A model generated the notes under the pieces. That model had not been told where the DNA came from. It saw only the letters and a list, made by a program, of their open reading frames with translations, and searched no databases. A DNA stretch of 64,000 bases from Pedobacter sp. MR2016-24. Lineage in GTDB: Bacteria > Bacteroidota > Bacteroidia > Sphingobacteriales > Sphingobacteriaceae. A program made the position numbers and the translations under genes. Location: positions 719,847 through 783,846 of the forward strand of contig NZ_JAPIVO010000003.1 in assembly GCF_026239655.1 (NCBI RefSeq). The letters run 5' to 3'. Of the stretch, positions 19,690 through 28,816 are shown in pieces. Numbering within the stretch: position 1 is the stretch's first letter; the number at the start of each line of letters is the position of its first letter.

Positions 19690-20429
19690 TGTTTGATATA
19701 AAATTCCTTTTCTCCGTAAAAGTTTTGCAGCACTTCATCTTTTAAAATAAATCCATCAGGATCACCGAATACCTGCAGATCTAACTGGGATTGATGTTGT
19801 GCAATCGCTTTTTTCTTCAGCTCCCTGTGTTGATTAACAGGTAAGTACTGGATCCCACCCGGAATATTGGTCAGGGGAGCTACATCCTGATCTTTACCAA
19901 GTGTATATAACCAGATTAAATACTGCCAGACCTCCACCTCCGGATAGGCTGCCAGGGCTTTCATGGTAATCTGCCAGCTGGCACGGTGGTCTCTGTGCGG
20001 GTCAAATTCATAAGGAACCAAAACCAGCCCCGGCCTGATACGCGCTATTAAAGTCGCAAGTTGATTTACAAAACCAGGAAAACCTTCTTCACCTTCAGCG
20101 GGCAGCGCACTATCCTTTCCTCTTAAAAAAGTAACATTTTGATCTGCTACACCCAAAACTTCGAGTGCATTGGTGGCTTCTTTTTCGCGCAGAGCACAAC
20201 GTCCGGATGTATCTGTATGCTGAGAATTGGGATGCGACATCGTACCGTCTGTAGTAAATACCACATCCACAGTTATTCCGGATTGCCTGAGGCTTGAAAT
20301 CAATCCTCCACAACCTAAGGACTCATCATCCGGGTGTGGCGCTATTACCAGACAGTTTTCTATCTGCAGGAGAATGCCGGTATTAATAGTTGTTGCGCTT
20401 TCTAAAAGGTGCTGGAGTTGATTGTTCAT
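19686..20429 (-). CDS. PIG-L family (LmbE-like) deacetylase, 247 aa
   Basis: Zinc-dependent N-acetylglucosamine-type deacetylase. The signature APHPDDESLGCGG gives zinc ligands His32 and Asp35 with Asp34 as base, and DPHRDH gives the third ligand His148. The family includes PIG-L, MshB, BshB and LmbE, which remove acetyl from N-acetyl amino sugars. The ATG at 20429 leaves a slightly long N-terminus of about 25 residues before the first strand. First gene of a two-gene minus-strand unit with the NodS-like methyltransferase. Bases 20430-20681 separate it from the divergent sigma factor gene and should carry both promoters. Confidence 0.9.
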   Translation of the reverse strand: MNNQLQHLLESATTINTGILLQIENCLVIAPHPDDESLGCGGLISSLRQSGITVDVVFTTDGTMSHPNSQHTDTSGRCALREKEATNALEVLGVADQNVTFLRGKDSALPAEGEEGFPGFVNQLATLIARIRPGLVLVPYEFDPHRDHRASWQITMKALAAYPEVEVWQYLIWLYTLGKDQDVAPLTNIPGGIQYLPVNQHRELKKKAIAQHQSQLDLQVFGDPDGFILKDEVLQNFYGEKEFYIKQ

Positions 20430-20681
20430 AGGAATTTGATTGCAATAAATACATGAACAGAGAAAAGGGTCAAATGTTCGGATAATGAAATTCTATTTGA
20501 AACCTGATCCAACAGCCGGAGCTGATCAGCAAAAAATAATATCCATTCCCACGTATCATCCTGCCCGGCCAGTCAAACCATCATTTTAAAAATAGAAATA
20601 GTAATTGTTAATACCTTTTAGCAAGAAGTTTAGACTGAAATTGCTAATTATGATTAACTTGTGACGAAATCCTGAACCAAT

Positions 20682-21263
20682 TTGACCTTATACACCACAT
20701 ATAGTGATATTGAGCTCCTGAATCTGCTTATTGAAGGAGATGAAAATGCTTTTTCCATGATTTATGAGCGATATTGGAAAATTTTAATGGGGATGGCACT
20801 TAACCATACTAAGGACAGATGCGCAGCTGAAGACATTGTACAGGAAGTTTTCTTCAGTCTGTGGAAAAGGAAAAATCAGCTCAATATTAATTCCTTAAAT
20901 GCCTATCTGGCAACGGCAGTAAAGTTTACTATTTTCAACCAGATCAAACTGGAAAAGCGTCATTCCGAAATTATGGACCTCAACTATGTGGTTTCGGGCA
21001 ATGATTTACTGGAAGATAAAATTAATGCTAAATTTTTACAGGACTATATTGATGGCATTGTTGAACAATTGCCCGAAAAATCAAGACTTGTATATAATTA
21101 CAGTCGTAAAAAAGGATTAAGCAATGCTGAAATCGCCAGGGAAATGCGGATTACCGAAAAAACAGTCGAAGGTCACCTCACTAAAGCACTAAAAACGCTT
21201 CGCTTAAGTGTAAAAGAACAAGGGTTACTCTTCATCGTGCTGATAAAATTACTACCAAAGTAA
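20682..21263 (+). CDS. ECF RNA polymerase sigma factor, 193 aa
   Basis: Sigma-70 family, ECF type. Region 2 is at about 20-85 (LLIEGDENAFSMIYERYWKIL, CAAEDIVQEVFFSLWKRK) and region 4 at about 120-175 (VEQLPEKSRLVYNY, KKGLSNAEIAREMRITEKTVEGHLTKALKTLR) with a helix-turn-helix. The only start that keeps region 2 complete in this frame is TTG 20682; no in-frame ATG precedes region 2. It is followed by fecR, susC and susD, the usual Bacteroidota order in which the sigma factor is released by a FecR anti-sigma upon substrate binding at the SusC receptor. Confidence 0.9.
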   Translation: MTLYTTYSDIELLNLLIEGDENAFSMIYERYWKILMGMALNHTKDRCAAEDIVQEVFFSLWKRKNQLNINSLNAYLATAVKFTIFNQIKLEKRHSEIMDLNYVVSGNDLLEDKINAKFLQDYIDGIVEQLPEKSRLVYNYSRKKGLSNAEIAREMRITEKTVEGHLTKALKTLRLSVKEQGLLFIVLIKLLPK

Positions 21264-21395
21264 TTCCAGCTTATTTTTTGAACGATTTCCGATCCTATTC
21301 CGCTGAAATAAAAAATATTTACAATTTTTATTAAATCAAGCAAGGGTTTTAGCTGAGTTATCTTACTTCATTATAAATCGAGTCATAGATTAATA

Positions 21396-22379
21396 ATGGA
21401 GAGACATCAAATAGAAGCTTTAATTCAAAAATATGTAGACGGTCTTGCTACCGCTGAAGAAATAGAGCAGTTAAATCAATGGTATAGGAATACCAGTAAA
21501 ATGCCGGTCGACTGGCCTTTTAGCAGTCTTGAAGAAGAATATGCGGCCAAGCGACAACTGTTTGGTAAATTGAAGCAACAAATCCATGAAGAACAATCTG
21601 GTTCAATAAAAGCTGCTTCAGCCCCGGGATATTTCAGCTACCTTAACATAGCAGCGGCTGCGGTACTGATTGCCGGTATCTTCCTCTTTAGTCAATCGAA
21701 CATTATCCGCAGGATTTTCAATCCGGCAAAACAGCTGACCGTAAGCACGGCTTATGGTGTACACAAATCCATCAGGCTGGCCGACGGATCCAACGTTTGG
21801 CTGGGCCCCGGCAGCAGCATGTCTTATCCGGACAGGTTTGAGGAACAGACTAGGGAAATCACTTTTGAAGGAGAAGCCTTTTTTGATATTGCAAAAGATG
21901 CCAGGCATCCCTTTATTGTACATACAAGTAAAACAAACACCCGTGTTCTGGGAACATCCTTCAGCATCAAGGCCTATAAGGAGCAAAAAAATATAGAAGT
22001 AGCCTTACTCAGCGGAAAGGTTACATTCAGTGCCGGTCAATCCACAGTTTTACTTGAACCCAACCAAAAGGCGATCTATAACAGAGATGCGGCCGCGATC
22101 AGTAAAGTACAGTTTGATAATGCCGAAGTTATTCTCGCACGCAGAGATGGGGAATACCAGTACTTTAATGTAAATGTGGCGGAGATTGCTGAAGACCTCA
22201 GGAGGAATTTCAATATAAAAATCAATATCAAAGGTGGAGTAAATAAATGTCTGTTTTACGGAAGGATAAAAAAAGATGAAAGCGTCGAAAAGTTCCTGAA
22301 AAAAATGGGTATAGTAGTTAATGCCTCAGTTACTAAACATGGCGAAAGCTACTTAATTAAGGGAGGAGGCTGTAGATGA
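21396..22379 (+). CDS. FecR-type anti-sigma factor, 327 aa
   Basis: Inner-membrane regulator. A cytosolic N-terminal DUF4880-like region (IEALIQKYVDGLATAEEIEQLNQWY) comes before one membrane helix at about 85-101 (LNIAAAAVLIAGIFLFS). The periplasmic FecR domain follows (VSTAYGVHKSIRLADGSNVWLGPGS, EITFEGEAFFDIAKDARHPFIVHT, TRVLGTSFSIKAY), and the C-terminal DUF4974 region (YFNVNVAEIAEDLRRNFNI) is the part that contacts the STN domain of the SusC receptor. Placed between the sigma gene and susC, as expected for trans-envelope signalling. It ends with GGGCR. Confidence 0.93.
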   Translation: MERHQIEALIQKYVDGLATAEEIEQLNQWYRNTSKMPVDWPFSSLEEEYAAKRQLFGKLKQQIHEEQSGSIKAASAPGYFSYLNIAAAAVLIAGIFLFSQSNIIRRIFNPAKQLTVSTAYGVHKSIRLADGSNVWLGPGSSMSYPDRFEEQTREITFEGEAFFDIAKDARHPFIVHTSKTNTRVLGTSFSIKAYKEQKNIEVALLSGKVTFSAGQSTVLLEPNQKAIYNRDAAAISKVQFDNAEVILARRDGEYQYFNVNVAEIAEDLRRNFNIKINIKGGVNKCLFYGRIKKDESVEKFLKKMGIVVNASVTKHGESYLIKGGGCR

Positions 22380-22404
22380 TATAAGGACTACTTTCTATAA
22401 AAAA

Positions 22405-22443
22405 ACCTTCAACTCAACTGCTTGAACAGAAAAGATTGAAGGT
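22405..22443 (+). other. Inverted repeat in the fecR-susC gap
   Basis: ACCTTCAA (22405-22412) pairs with TTGAAGGT (22436-22443) over a 23-base loop. No T-run follows, so it is not a standard terminator. It might slow polymerase or protect the susC mRNA 5' end. Seen, not tested. Confidence 0.3.
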
Positions 22444-22534
22444 CTGTCAAATGCATAAAAAAATAGCGCCGATGCGAATTGAGGGTGGTACCGATGTCGC
22501 AAAAGCAATCCTAAACATTTAATCCAATAAAGAT

Positions 22535-25500
22535 ATGAAAATTAATGTATCCCTTAAAAAGGGAGGCAAACTAGTGCTTTTTATGAGATTGAGTACCTAC
22601 ATATTGGCCATACTTTGTAGTACTGCAGCAACAGTAGTTGCAGGTTCTGCAGATGGCCAGGAGATATTAAAAAAACGTATTACCATAAACATCAAAAGAA
22701 TCTTTATTAGTGATGCACTGGAAGAAATTGCTAAAGTTTCCGGGGTAAAATTCACTTATAACGGCTCCGTGATTAAAAGTCGCACCAAAGTAAATGCCAG
22801 CGCAAACCTCACAGCACTGGGTACGGTCCTGGATGATGTACTAAAATCAACTCCCTTTAAATATAGTGCAATCGACGATGAAATTCTGATCAGTTATGAC
22901 GGAGAGAAGAAACAGCTGAATAAAGCAGTACAACGTATCCTCACCGGAAAAGTAATTGACGAAAAGGGTTTGGGAATTCCGGGCGTATCTGTTAAAGTTG
23001 AAGGCACAAACCGGGGTGCAATTACCGATGCGAATGGTAAATACGAAATCCAGATCAACGATGCTGCCGATGTATTGGTGTATACTTATATAGGTTATAA
23101 GACTAAAAAACTTACTGTGGGCGATCAAAACAATATTACCGTACAACTGGAACCTAATCCTGAAAACGAACTGAAAGAAGTTGCGGTAGTTGCTTTTGGT
23201 ACCCAGCGAAAAGTAAGTGTAGTTGGTGCACTCTCTACAGTTAGTGTGTCCGAATTAAAACAGCCCGTAAGCAACATAACCAATTCGCTTGCTGGTCGCC
23301 TTGCCGGTGTTGTAGCCGTACAGAGATCCGGTGAACCCGGAAATACACAGGCCGACATCTGGATCCGGGGTATGGCTTCATTTTCACCAAGGGGACCGCT
23401 CATCTTGGTTGATGGGGTAACCAGAGGTGACGGTGTAAGTGGTGCATCGCTGATCAACAATATCGATCCGGAAGACATTGAGTCTTTTACGGTACTAAAA
23501 GATGCTTCCGCCACGGCAGTATACGGTGTTAGAGGAGCAAACGGAGTCATCCTGATCCAGACCAAAAAAGGAAAAGTACAAAAACCTTCTATTACTGTGA
23601 ACTACTATGAAGGTGCTGGTTCGTTTACCAAAATTCCAGAGATGGCTGATGGAGTCACTTATATGAACCTGGTCAATGAAGCAACAACTACAAGAGATAT
23701 GCCTGCAAAATATGCTCAGGATTATATCAATAAAACAGCTAATCATGTTGATCCCCTGCTCTACCCTAATGTAGACTGGTTTGATGAAGTTTTCAATAAA
23801 TACGGATCTATACGACATGCCAATGTGAACATTAACGGTGGTGCACAATTAGCCAAATACTATGTTTCTGCGGGCTACCAGGAAGAAAGCGGTTTATTGA
23901 AAACAGATGATCTGGCGAAATACAATTCGGCCATAAAATATTCACGTTATAACTTTACCAGTAACCTGAACCTGGACATCACCAAAAGTACCAAACTTGA
24001 TTTAGGTATCCAGGGCTTTATTTCTAATGGAAATTATCCGGCCACCACCAGTGGTGATATATTTCAGCAAGCCATGACCGTTCCGCCTGTAGAATTTCCG
24101 GTTAGCTATCCGGGCAATTTTATTCCTGGCCGCAGTTCCAATGGCGATCAGCGTAACCCTTATGCAGACCTGACCCGCAGAGGATACAGAAATGAGTTTG
24201 ACAACCAGATTTTTTCTAATATCAGGCTTACACAGGATCTGGGAAGTCTGGTAAACGGATTGAGCCTGACCACCATGTTCTCTGTCGATGTAACGAGCAG
24301 TCGTAATATTACCAGAAAGAAAAGGGAACCTACTTTCTTCCCTAGTGCTGAGCAACCCTATAATGCCGATGGTACCCTGAACCTGGTGCAAACCTTTGCC
24401 GGCGATGGCAATTACCTGAAATTTGAAGGCAGCAGTTTTCAGGGTAGAAAATACTATACTGAAACCTCTTTAAATTACGACCGCAGCTTTAATAAACACA
24501 GAATAGGCGGATTAATCTTATACAATCAGGAAGACCGTACCAATGCAGCAGCTAGTGATTTCACTTCCTCCATCCCCTACCGTTTGAGAGGTGTTGCAGG
24601 TAGAGCTACCTACTCCTACAACGACCGCTACTTTGCAGAGGTTAACGTAGGTTATAACGGTTCGGAAAACTTTGCACCTAAAAAGAGATACGGATTCTTC
24701 CCTGCATTTGGTATAGGCTGGCTGCTTTCGGGAGAGAAATTCTTTGAACCACTTAAAAACGCAATTACTTTCTTTAAAGTCCGCTATACCAACGGCTATG
24801 CCGGTGATGATGTATTAGACGGCAGAAGATTTGCCTATATCGACGTATTGAGCGAAGGTGCTGCAGGTTATAACTATGGTACTACCCAACAAACCGGAAT
24901 CTCTGGTATTAACATTAGTGATTATGCGGTTAACGTTACCTGGGCTAAATCACATAAACAAGACCTGGGCTTTGAGATCAAAACCTTAAAAGACAAATTA
25001 TCACTTACGGTAGACCTTTTTAAAGAACACCGTACAGGGATATTCCTGCGCAGGGGTGCTATTCCTGCTTTCGTAGGTTTGGTGAATGCTCCTTTTGGAA
25101 ATCTTGGTATTGTAGACAATAAGGGTATTGAGGGAACACTGGAAAACAACATGAACATTGGCCGCGTTGCTTTATCCATCAGGGGAACATTCACTTACAA
25201 CAAAGATAATGTGATAGAAAATGATCAGTCGCCATCAACCTACCCATGGATGGACAGAAGAGGTTCAAACGTACTGGCACAATACGGATATATTGCTGAC
25301 GGTTTGTTTACCAGCGATCAGGAAATTGCCAGCAGTGCTGTTCCGGGAGTGAGAGAAAATGTTAGGCCTGGAGATATTAAATACCGCGATTTAAACGGTG
25401 ACGGACAGATCAATGCGTATGACGTTACCCGTATTGGTCGTGGCGATGTTCCGGCTATCGTTTATGGTTTCGGATTTAATATTGCTTATAAAAACTTTAA

Positions 25501-25942
25501 CCTGGGTGTTTTCATGCAGGGTACGGCCAAGGCACAACGTTATATTTCGGGCAATGCCATTCAGCCATTTTCTACTAACGGCGGTATCAGTAATGCCTTT
25601 GCCATCGCAACAGACAGATGGACAGCAGATAGTCCGGATCAGGATGCTTTCTATCCACGCCTTGCCTACGGTGATGCTGCAAACTCGAACAATACCCAAA
25701 CCAGTTCATGGTGGATAAAAGATGTGAGTTTCCTCAGGCTAAAAACTGCTGATCTGGGTTATACGCTGCCCAAATCTACCTTCCAGAAATTAGGTATGAG
25801 GAATGCACGCATTTATATGATGGGAAATAACCTGTTTACCCTCAGCAAATTTAAACTCTGGGATGCAGAAATCAATACCGGTAACGGTACAACCTATCCC
25901 AATGTAAGAACAATATCTGTAGGAATGACAGCACAATTTTAA
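22535..25942 (+). CDS. SusC/RagA-type TonB-linked outer membrane receptor with STN domain, 1135 aa
   Basis: Glycan/peptide importer. A signal peptide (about 1-43) is followed by an STN/secretin signalling domain at about 50-125 (ISDALEEIAKVSGVKFTYNG), a carboxypeptidase-D-like domain at about 135-215 (LTGKVIDEKGLGIPGVSVKVEGTNRGAITDANGKYEI), the plug at about 225-340 (with SITNSL-like SNITNSLAGRLAGV, FTVLKDASATAVYGVRGANGVILIQTKKG), and the beta-barrel to the C-terminus ending VGMTAQF with terminal Phe. The STN domain is the feature that talks to FecR, so this receptor drives its own expression. Paired with susD 22 bases downstream. Confidence 0.95.
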   Translation: MKINVSLKKGGKLVLFMRLSTYILAILCSTAATVVAGSADGQEILKKRITINIKRIFISDALEEIAKVSGVKFTYNGSVIKSRTKVNASANLTALGTVLDDVLKSTPFKYSAIDDEILISYDGEKKQLNKAVQRILTGKVIDEKGLGIPGVSVKVEGTNRGAITDANGKYEIQINDAADVLVYTYIGYKTKKLTVGDQNNITVQLEPNPENELKEVAVVAFGTQRKVSVVGALSTVSVSELKQPVSNITNSLAGRLAGVVAVQRSGEPGNTQADIWIRGMASFSPRGPLILVDGVTRGDGVSGASLINNIDPEDIESFTVLKDASATAVYGVRGANGVILIQTKKGKVQKPSITVNYYEGAGSFTKIPEMADGVTYMNLVNEATTTRDMPAKYAQDYINKTANHVDPLLYPNVDWFDEVFNKYGSIRHANVNINGGAQLAKYYVSAGYQEESGLLKTDDLAKYNSAIKYSRYNFTSNLNLDITKSTKLDLGIQGFISNGNYPATTSGDIFQQAMTVPPVEFPVSYPGNFIPGRSSNGDQRNPYADLTRRGYRNEFDNQIFSNIRLTQDLGSLVNGLSLTTMFSVDVTSSRNITRKKREPTFFPSAEQPYNADGTLNLVQTFAGDGNYLKFEGSSFQGRKYYTETSLNYDRSFNKHRIGGLILYNQEDRTNAAASDFTSSIPYRLRGVAGRATYSYNDRYFAEVNVGYNGSENFAPKKRYGFFPAFGIGWLLSGEKFFEPLKNAITFFKVRYTNGYAGDDVLDGRRFAYIDVLSEGAAGYNYGTTQQTGISGINISDYAVNVTWAKSHKQDLGFEIKTLKDKLSLTVDLFKEHRTGIFLRRGAIPAFVGLVNAPFGNLGIVDNKGIEGTLENNMNIGRVALSIRGTFTYNKDNVIENDQSPSTYPWMDRRGSNVLAQYGYIADGLFTSDQEIASSAVPGVRENVRPGDIKYRDLNGDGQINAYDVTRIGRGDVPAIVYGFGFNIAYKNFNLGVFMQGTAKAQRYISGNAIQPFSTNGGISNAFAIATDRWTADSPDQDAFYPRLAYGDAANSNNTQTSSWWIKDVSFLRLKTADLGYTLPKSTFQKLGMRNARIYMMGNNLFTLSKFKLWDAEINTGNGTTYPNVRTISVGMTAQF

Positions 25943-25964
25943 AGATCAATCAAATTAGACAACG

Positions 25965-27755
25965 ATGAAAAAAATAGCTATACTGGTAATGGTTCTCCTG
26001 ACGAGTTTAAACTTTTCCTGCAAGAAAGGTTATCTGGATCAGGTACCTGACGACAGGCTAACCCTTGATGAAACCTTCGGCAGTCGCAGTGGCGCTGAAA
26101 AGTTCTTAGCAAACATTTATAGTGATATCCCTGACGAAGGCGAACAGCGCTTTGCCGTGCCATGGACTGCTGGCAGTGACGAAGCAGACTTTGTCTGGGG
26201 TTTTGCGCCAAGTAATACGATCAATACCGGTTCATACGATGCCACCAGCGGTGTAACCGGTACCTATTGGCAAAAATACTATAAAGCTATCCGCTCGGCT
26301 GGAATATTTATCTATAATATAGATAAAGTGCCGGATCTGCCAGCTAATTTAAAAGCCCAGTATAAAGCAGAAGCCAGAGCATTACGTGCAATGTATTATT
26401 TCCTGATGATGCGTTTATATGGTCCTGTAGTAATTACCGGTGATGCGGCAATTCCCGCAGATGCTGGTTATGAAGATATACAACTACCGCGGAATTCATT
26501 TGATGAGTGTGTAGACTATGTGAGTGCAGAAATGGATGCCGCAGCAGGTGCTTTACCTGTAACGACAAATAATGACAATAAGGGTCGCATTACCAAACCA
26601 ATTATCCTTGCTTATAAAACCGAGCTGTTATTGTACGCTGCAAGTCCTTTATTTAATGGAAATACGGATTATGCAGCAATGAAAAACCCCGATGGTAAAC
26701 AATTGATGAATCAGACTGTAGATGTGACAAAATGGAAAAAAGCAGCCGATGCTGCCAAATCATTTATAGATCAGTTTGTTCCGGGAACCTTTTCTTTATA
26801 CCGCAAAAACGATGAAAACGGCAACTACAGTGCTTATCTGTCCTGCCGGGACGTAATGCTGGATGACTGGAATAACGAAGTTATTCTTTCGCGTAATAAT
26901 AACAATATCCCGGGTCTGCAGTATGAGCGTGTACCTTATCACCAGGGTTACAGCAGTGAAGTTTCGGCCAGTGGTGGATTAGGTGCTACACAAAATATGG
27001 TAGATGCTTATTTTACAGCAAATGGTCGTTCTATTGATGATCCGGCTTCAGGTTATGTAGCAACAAACTATACCGGCTACCAGGCGCCCGGTGACAATAC
27101 CGTTCGTGGTATCTGGAACTCATGGGCTAACAGGGAACCAAGGTTTTATGTTGGTATTACTTACAATGGCAGCAGGTGGCTGAATACCAATTCGGGTGAT
27201 GTCATTACCTACACTTTCAATCACGGTAATTCCGGTAAAGAAACCGGCGGTAACGATTACTCTACTACTGGCTATATGGTACGTAAAAATGTAACTACAG
27301 GTACCTGGTATAATGGCGGCAGGTCATTGGTGATGTTGCGTTTAGCGCAAATATTCCTGGATTATGCAGAAGCATTAAATGAAGCAGAGCCAGGAAATGC
27401 AAATGTGTTGACTTACCTGAATATGATCCGTGAAAGGGCTGGCATACCGCAATACGGTTCGGCACAACTCGCTGCACCAGCAGATCAGGCAGCAATGCGC
27501 CTGGCGATCCGCAAAGAGCGCAGAGTAGAGCTTGCCTTTGAAAACGTGCGGTTCTTTGATGTACGCCGCTGGAAAATTGCAGAGCAGACAGACAATGGTC
27601 CGATCTACGGTTTAAATGTAACGGCAGATCCACCTGCGTTTTTCAATATCGTCCGTGTAGAAACACGTGTATTCCAGAAAAGACATTACCTGTTCCCTAT
27701 CCCTCAAAATGATGTAAACAGTGATAAACAAATGGTACAGAACACGGGCTGGTAA
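25965..27755 (+). CDS. SusD/RagB-type outer-membrane lipoprotein, 596 aa
   Basis: Surface lid protein that binds substrate and closes over the SusC barrel. The lipoprotein signal ends SLNFSC with Cys19 and is followed by KKGYLDQVPDDRLT, the familiar SusD start. RagB/SusD features: TPR-like helices (YKAEARALRAMYYFLMMRLYGPVVI) and the C-terminal SusD signature (QIFLDYAEALNEAEP, LNMIRERAGIP, AIRKERRVELAFENVRFFDVRRW, HYLFPIPQNDVN). The substrate cannot be read from the sequence; the neighbouring GH29 fucosidase and the HEIGH lipoprotein suggest a fucosylated glycan or glycoprotein. Confidence 0.95.
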   Translation: MKKIAILVMVLLTSLNFSCKKGYLDQVPDDRLTLDETFGSRSGAEKFLANIYSDIPDEGEQRFAVPWTAGSDEADFVWGFAPSNTINTGSYDATSGVTGTYWQKYYKAIRSAGIFIYNIDKVPDLPANLKAQYKAEARALRAMYYFLMMRLYGPVVITGDAAIPADAGYEDIQLPRNSFDECVDYVSAEMDAAAGALPVTTNNDNKGRITKPIILAYKTELLLYAASPLFNGNTDYAAMKNPDGKQLMNQTVDVTKWKKAADAAKSFIDQFVPGTFSLYRKNDENGNYSAYLSCRDVMLDDWNNEVILSRNNNNIPGLQYERVPYHQGYSSEVSASGGLGATQNMVDAYFTANGRSIDDPASGYVATNYTGYQAPGDNTVRGIWNSWANREPRFYVGITYNGSRWLNTNSGDVITYTFNHGNSGKETGGNDYSTTGYMVRKNVTTGTWYNGGRSLVMLRLAQIFLDYAEALNEAEPGNANVLTYLNMIRERAGIPQYGSAQLAAPADQAAMRLAIRKERRVELAFENVRFFDVRRWKIAEQTDNGPIYGLNVTADPPAFFNIVRVETRVFQKRHYLFPIPQNDVNSDKQMVQNTGW

Positions 27756-27786
27756 TAAATAATTGATAAGAAAAACAGATAAAAAA

Positions 27787-28731
27787 ATGAACCTGAACAG
27801 ATATATATTACTGGCTGCATTTTTTGTGATGGCCTTAACCATTTCATGCAGCAAGCAGCGCGTAGCTCCACCTTTTAAAACTAATGTTGAAAAAGCTGGT
27901 GCCCCGCCAAAAACGTGGAAAGAACACTGGTTTGAACATGACCGTGTGGTGGACCGCGTGTATTACGACGACAATGTTGCCTTCTACTATGATACAAACG
28001 TAGATAAATCCGTTACTTGGCCTTTCAAAGCGATGTCAGATGTATGGTCTTACTGTAAAAAAACTTATGGTTCCTTTGGAGATTCTACCAGGCTGTACGT
28101 AATTTTTCACCAGGGCATTTACGGAGGCGGTCACCCTGCTTCCTATTTTGATGCCTCTCATGATTACAGGAACACTTTAGATTGCGGTTTAGGCAACTGG
28201 ACCACGCCTACAGGTGAGCAAATCGGACTCCCAATACATGAAATCGGTCATATTATCTGCGGTGCCAGTCACAATTCACAAGGTGCGCCATCTGACGTGA
28301 TCTGGGGAGACAGCAAATTCATGGAGATATTCAATTACGATGTACTGATGAATATTGGCCGCGAAGATGAAGCCCAGAAAGTATATCAGCAAATGGTAGA
28401 CAAAGATCCCTATGAAGAATACCCGGGAAGAAGATATCCCGGCGTTCGCTGGTTTATCAACTGGTTCTATCCTATCTATACCAAATATGGAAAAGGTGAA
28501 GTACTGAACAGATATTTTGCGGTTCTTGCCAACAACTATCCTAAAGTAGGAAATGTGTATACCCGCAATAAAGATATGAACCTGGGCGAATTTGTACATT
28601 TCTGGAGCGGTGCTACTGGTGAGAATCAAAAAGAGCAGGCCAAATTCGCTTTCGGAGCATACTGGACACCTACCATAGAAGCAGAATTTAATCAGGCACA
28701 ATCGGATTTCCCGAAAGTGACTTACAAGTAA
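27787..28731 (+). CDS. Putative zinc metalloprotease-like lipoprotein (HEIGH motif), 314 aa
   Basis: The ATG at 27787 gives a clean lipoprotein signal (ILLAAFFVMALTISC, Cys about 21); an upstream ATG at 27763 would add eight charged residues and is less likely. HEIGH at 151-155 is the zincin HExxH motif, with a possible third ligand Glu180 in WGDSKFMEIF. The rest is rich in Trp, Tyr and Asp. I do not recognise a named peptidase family. It lies between susD and the GH29 gene, so it is likely surface-exposed and may cut or bind a glycoprotein. A terminator follows at 28758-28794. Metalloprotease activity is inference from motif and context. Confidence 0.7.
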   Translation: MNLNRYILLAAFFVMALTISCSKQRVAPPFKTNVEKAGAPPKTWKEHWFEHDRVVDRVYYDDNVAFYYDTNVDKSVTWPFKAMSDVWSYCKKTYGSFGDSTRLYVIFHQGIYGGGHPASYFDASHDYRNTLDCGLGNWTTPTGEQIGLPIHEIGHIICGASHNSQGAPSDVIWGDSKFMEIFNYDVLMNIGREDEAQKVYQQMVDKDPYEEYPGRRYPGVRWFINWFYPIYTKYGKGEVLNRYFAVLANNYPKVGNVYTRNKDMNLGEFVHFWSGATGENQKEQAKFAFGAYWTPTIEAEFNQAQSDFPKVTYK

Positions 28732-28757
28732 AAAAGAGCTAAACACACAAATGAAGG

Positions 28758-28794
28758 AAGACCCTGTGCGTATTTACTATACACAGGGTCTTTT
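28758..28794 (+). terminator. Terminator between the HEIGH lipoprotein gene and the GH29 gene
   Basis: An 11-bp perfect stem (AAGACCCTGTG 28758-28768 with its complement 28782-28792) followed by TTTT. Because transcription would end here for most transcripts, the GH29 gene start must lie further downstream. It probably lowers expression of the downstream gene relative to susCD. Confidence 0.78.
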
Positions 28795-28816
28795 AAAAAG
28801 GTTAAATAAAAAAACA

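Noticed and set aside
23125..23848. Long minus-strand frames opposite the SusC gene
   Set aside because: Ser/Thr/Pro-rich or Cys-rich antisense readings of the conserved plug domain; not genes.
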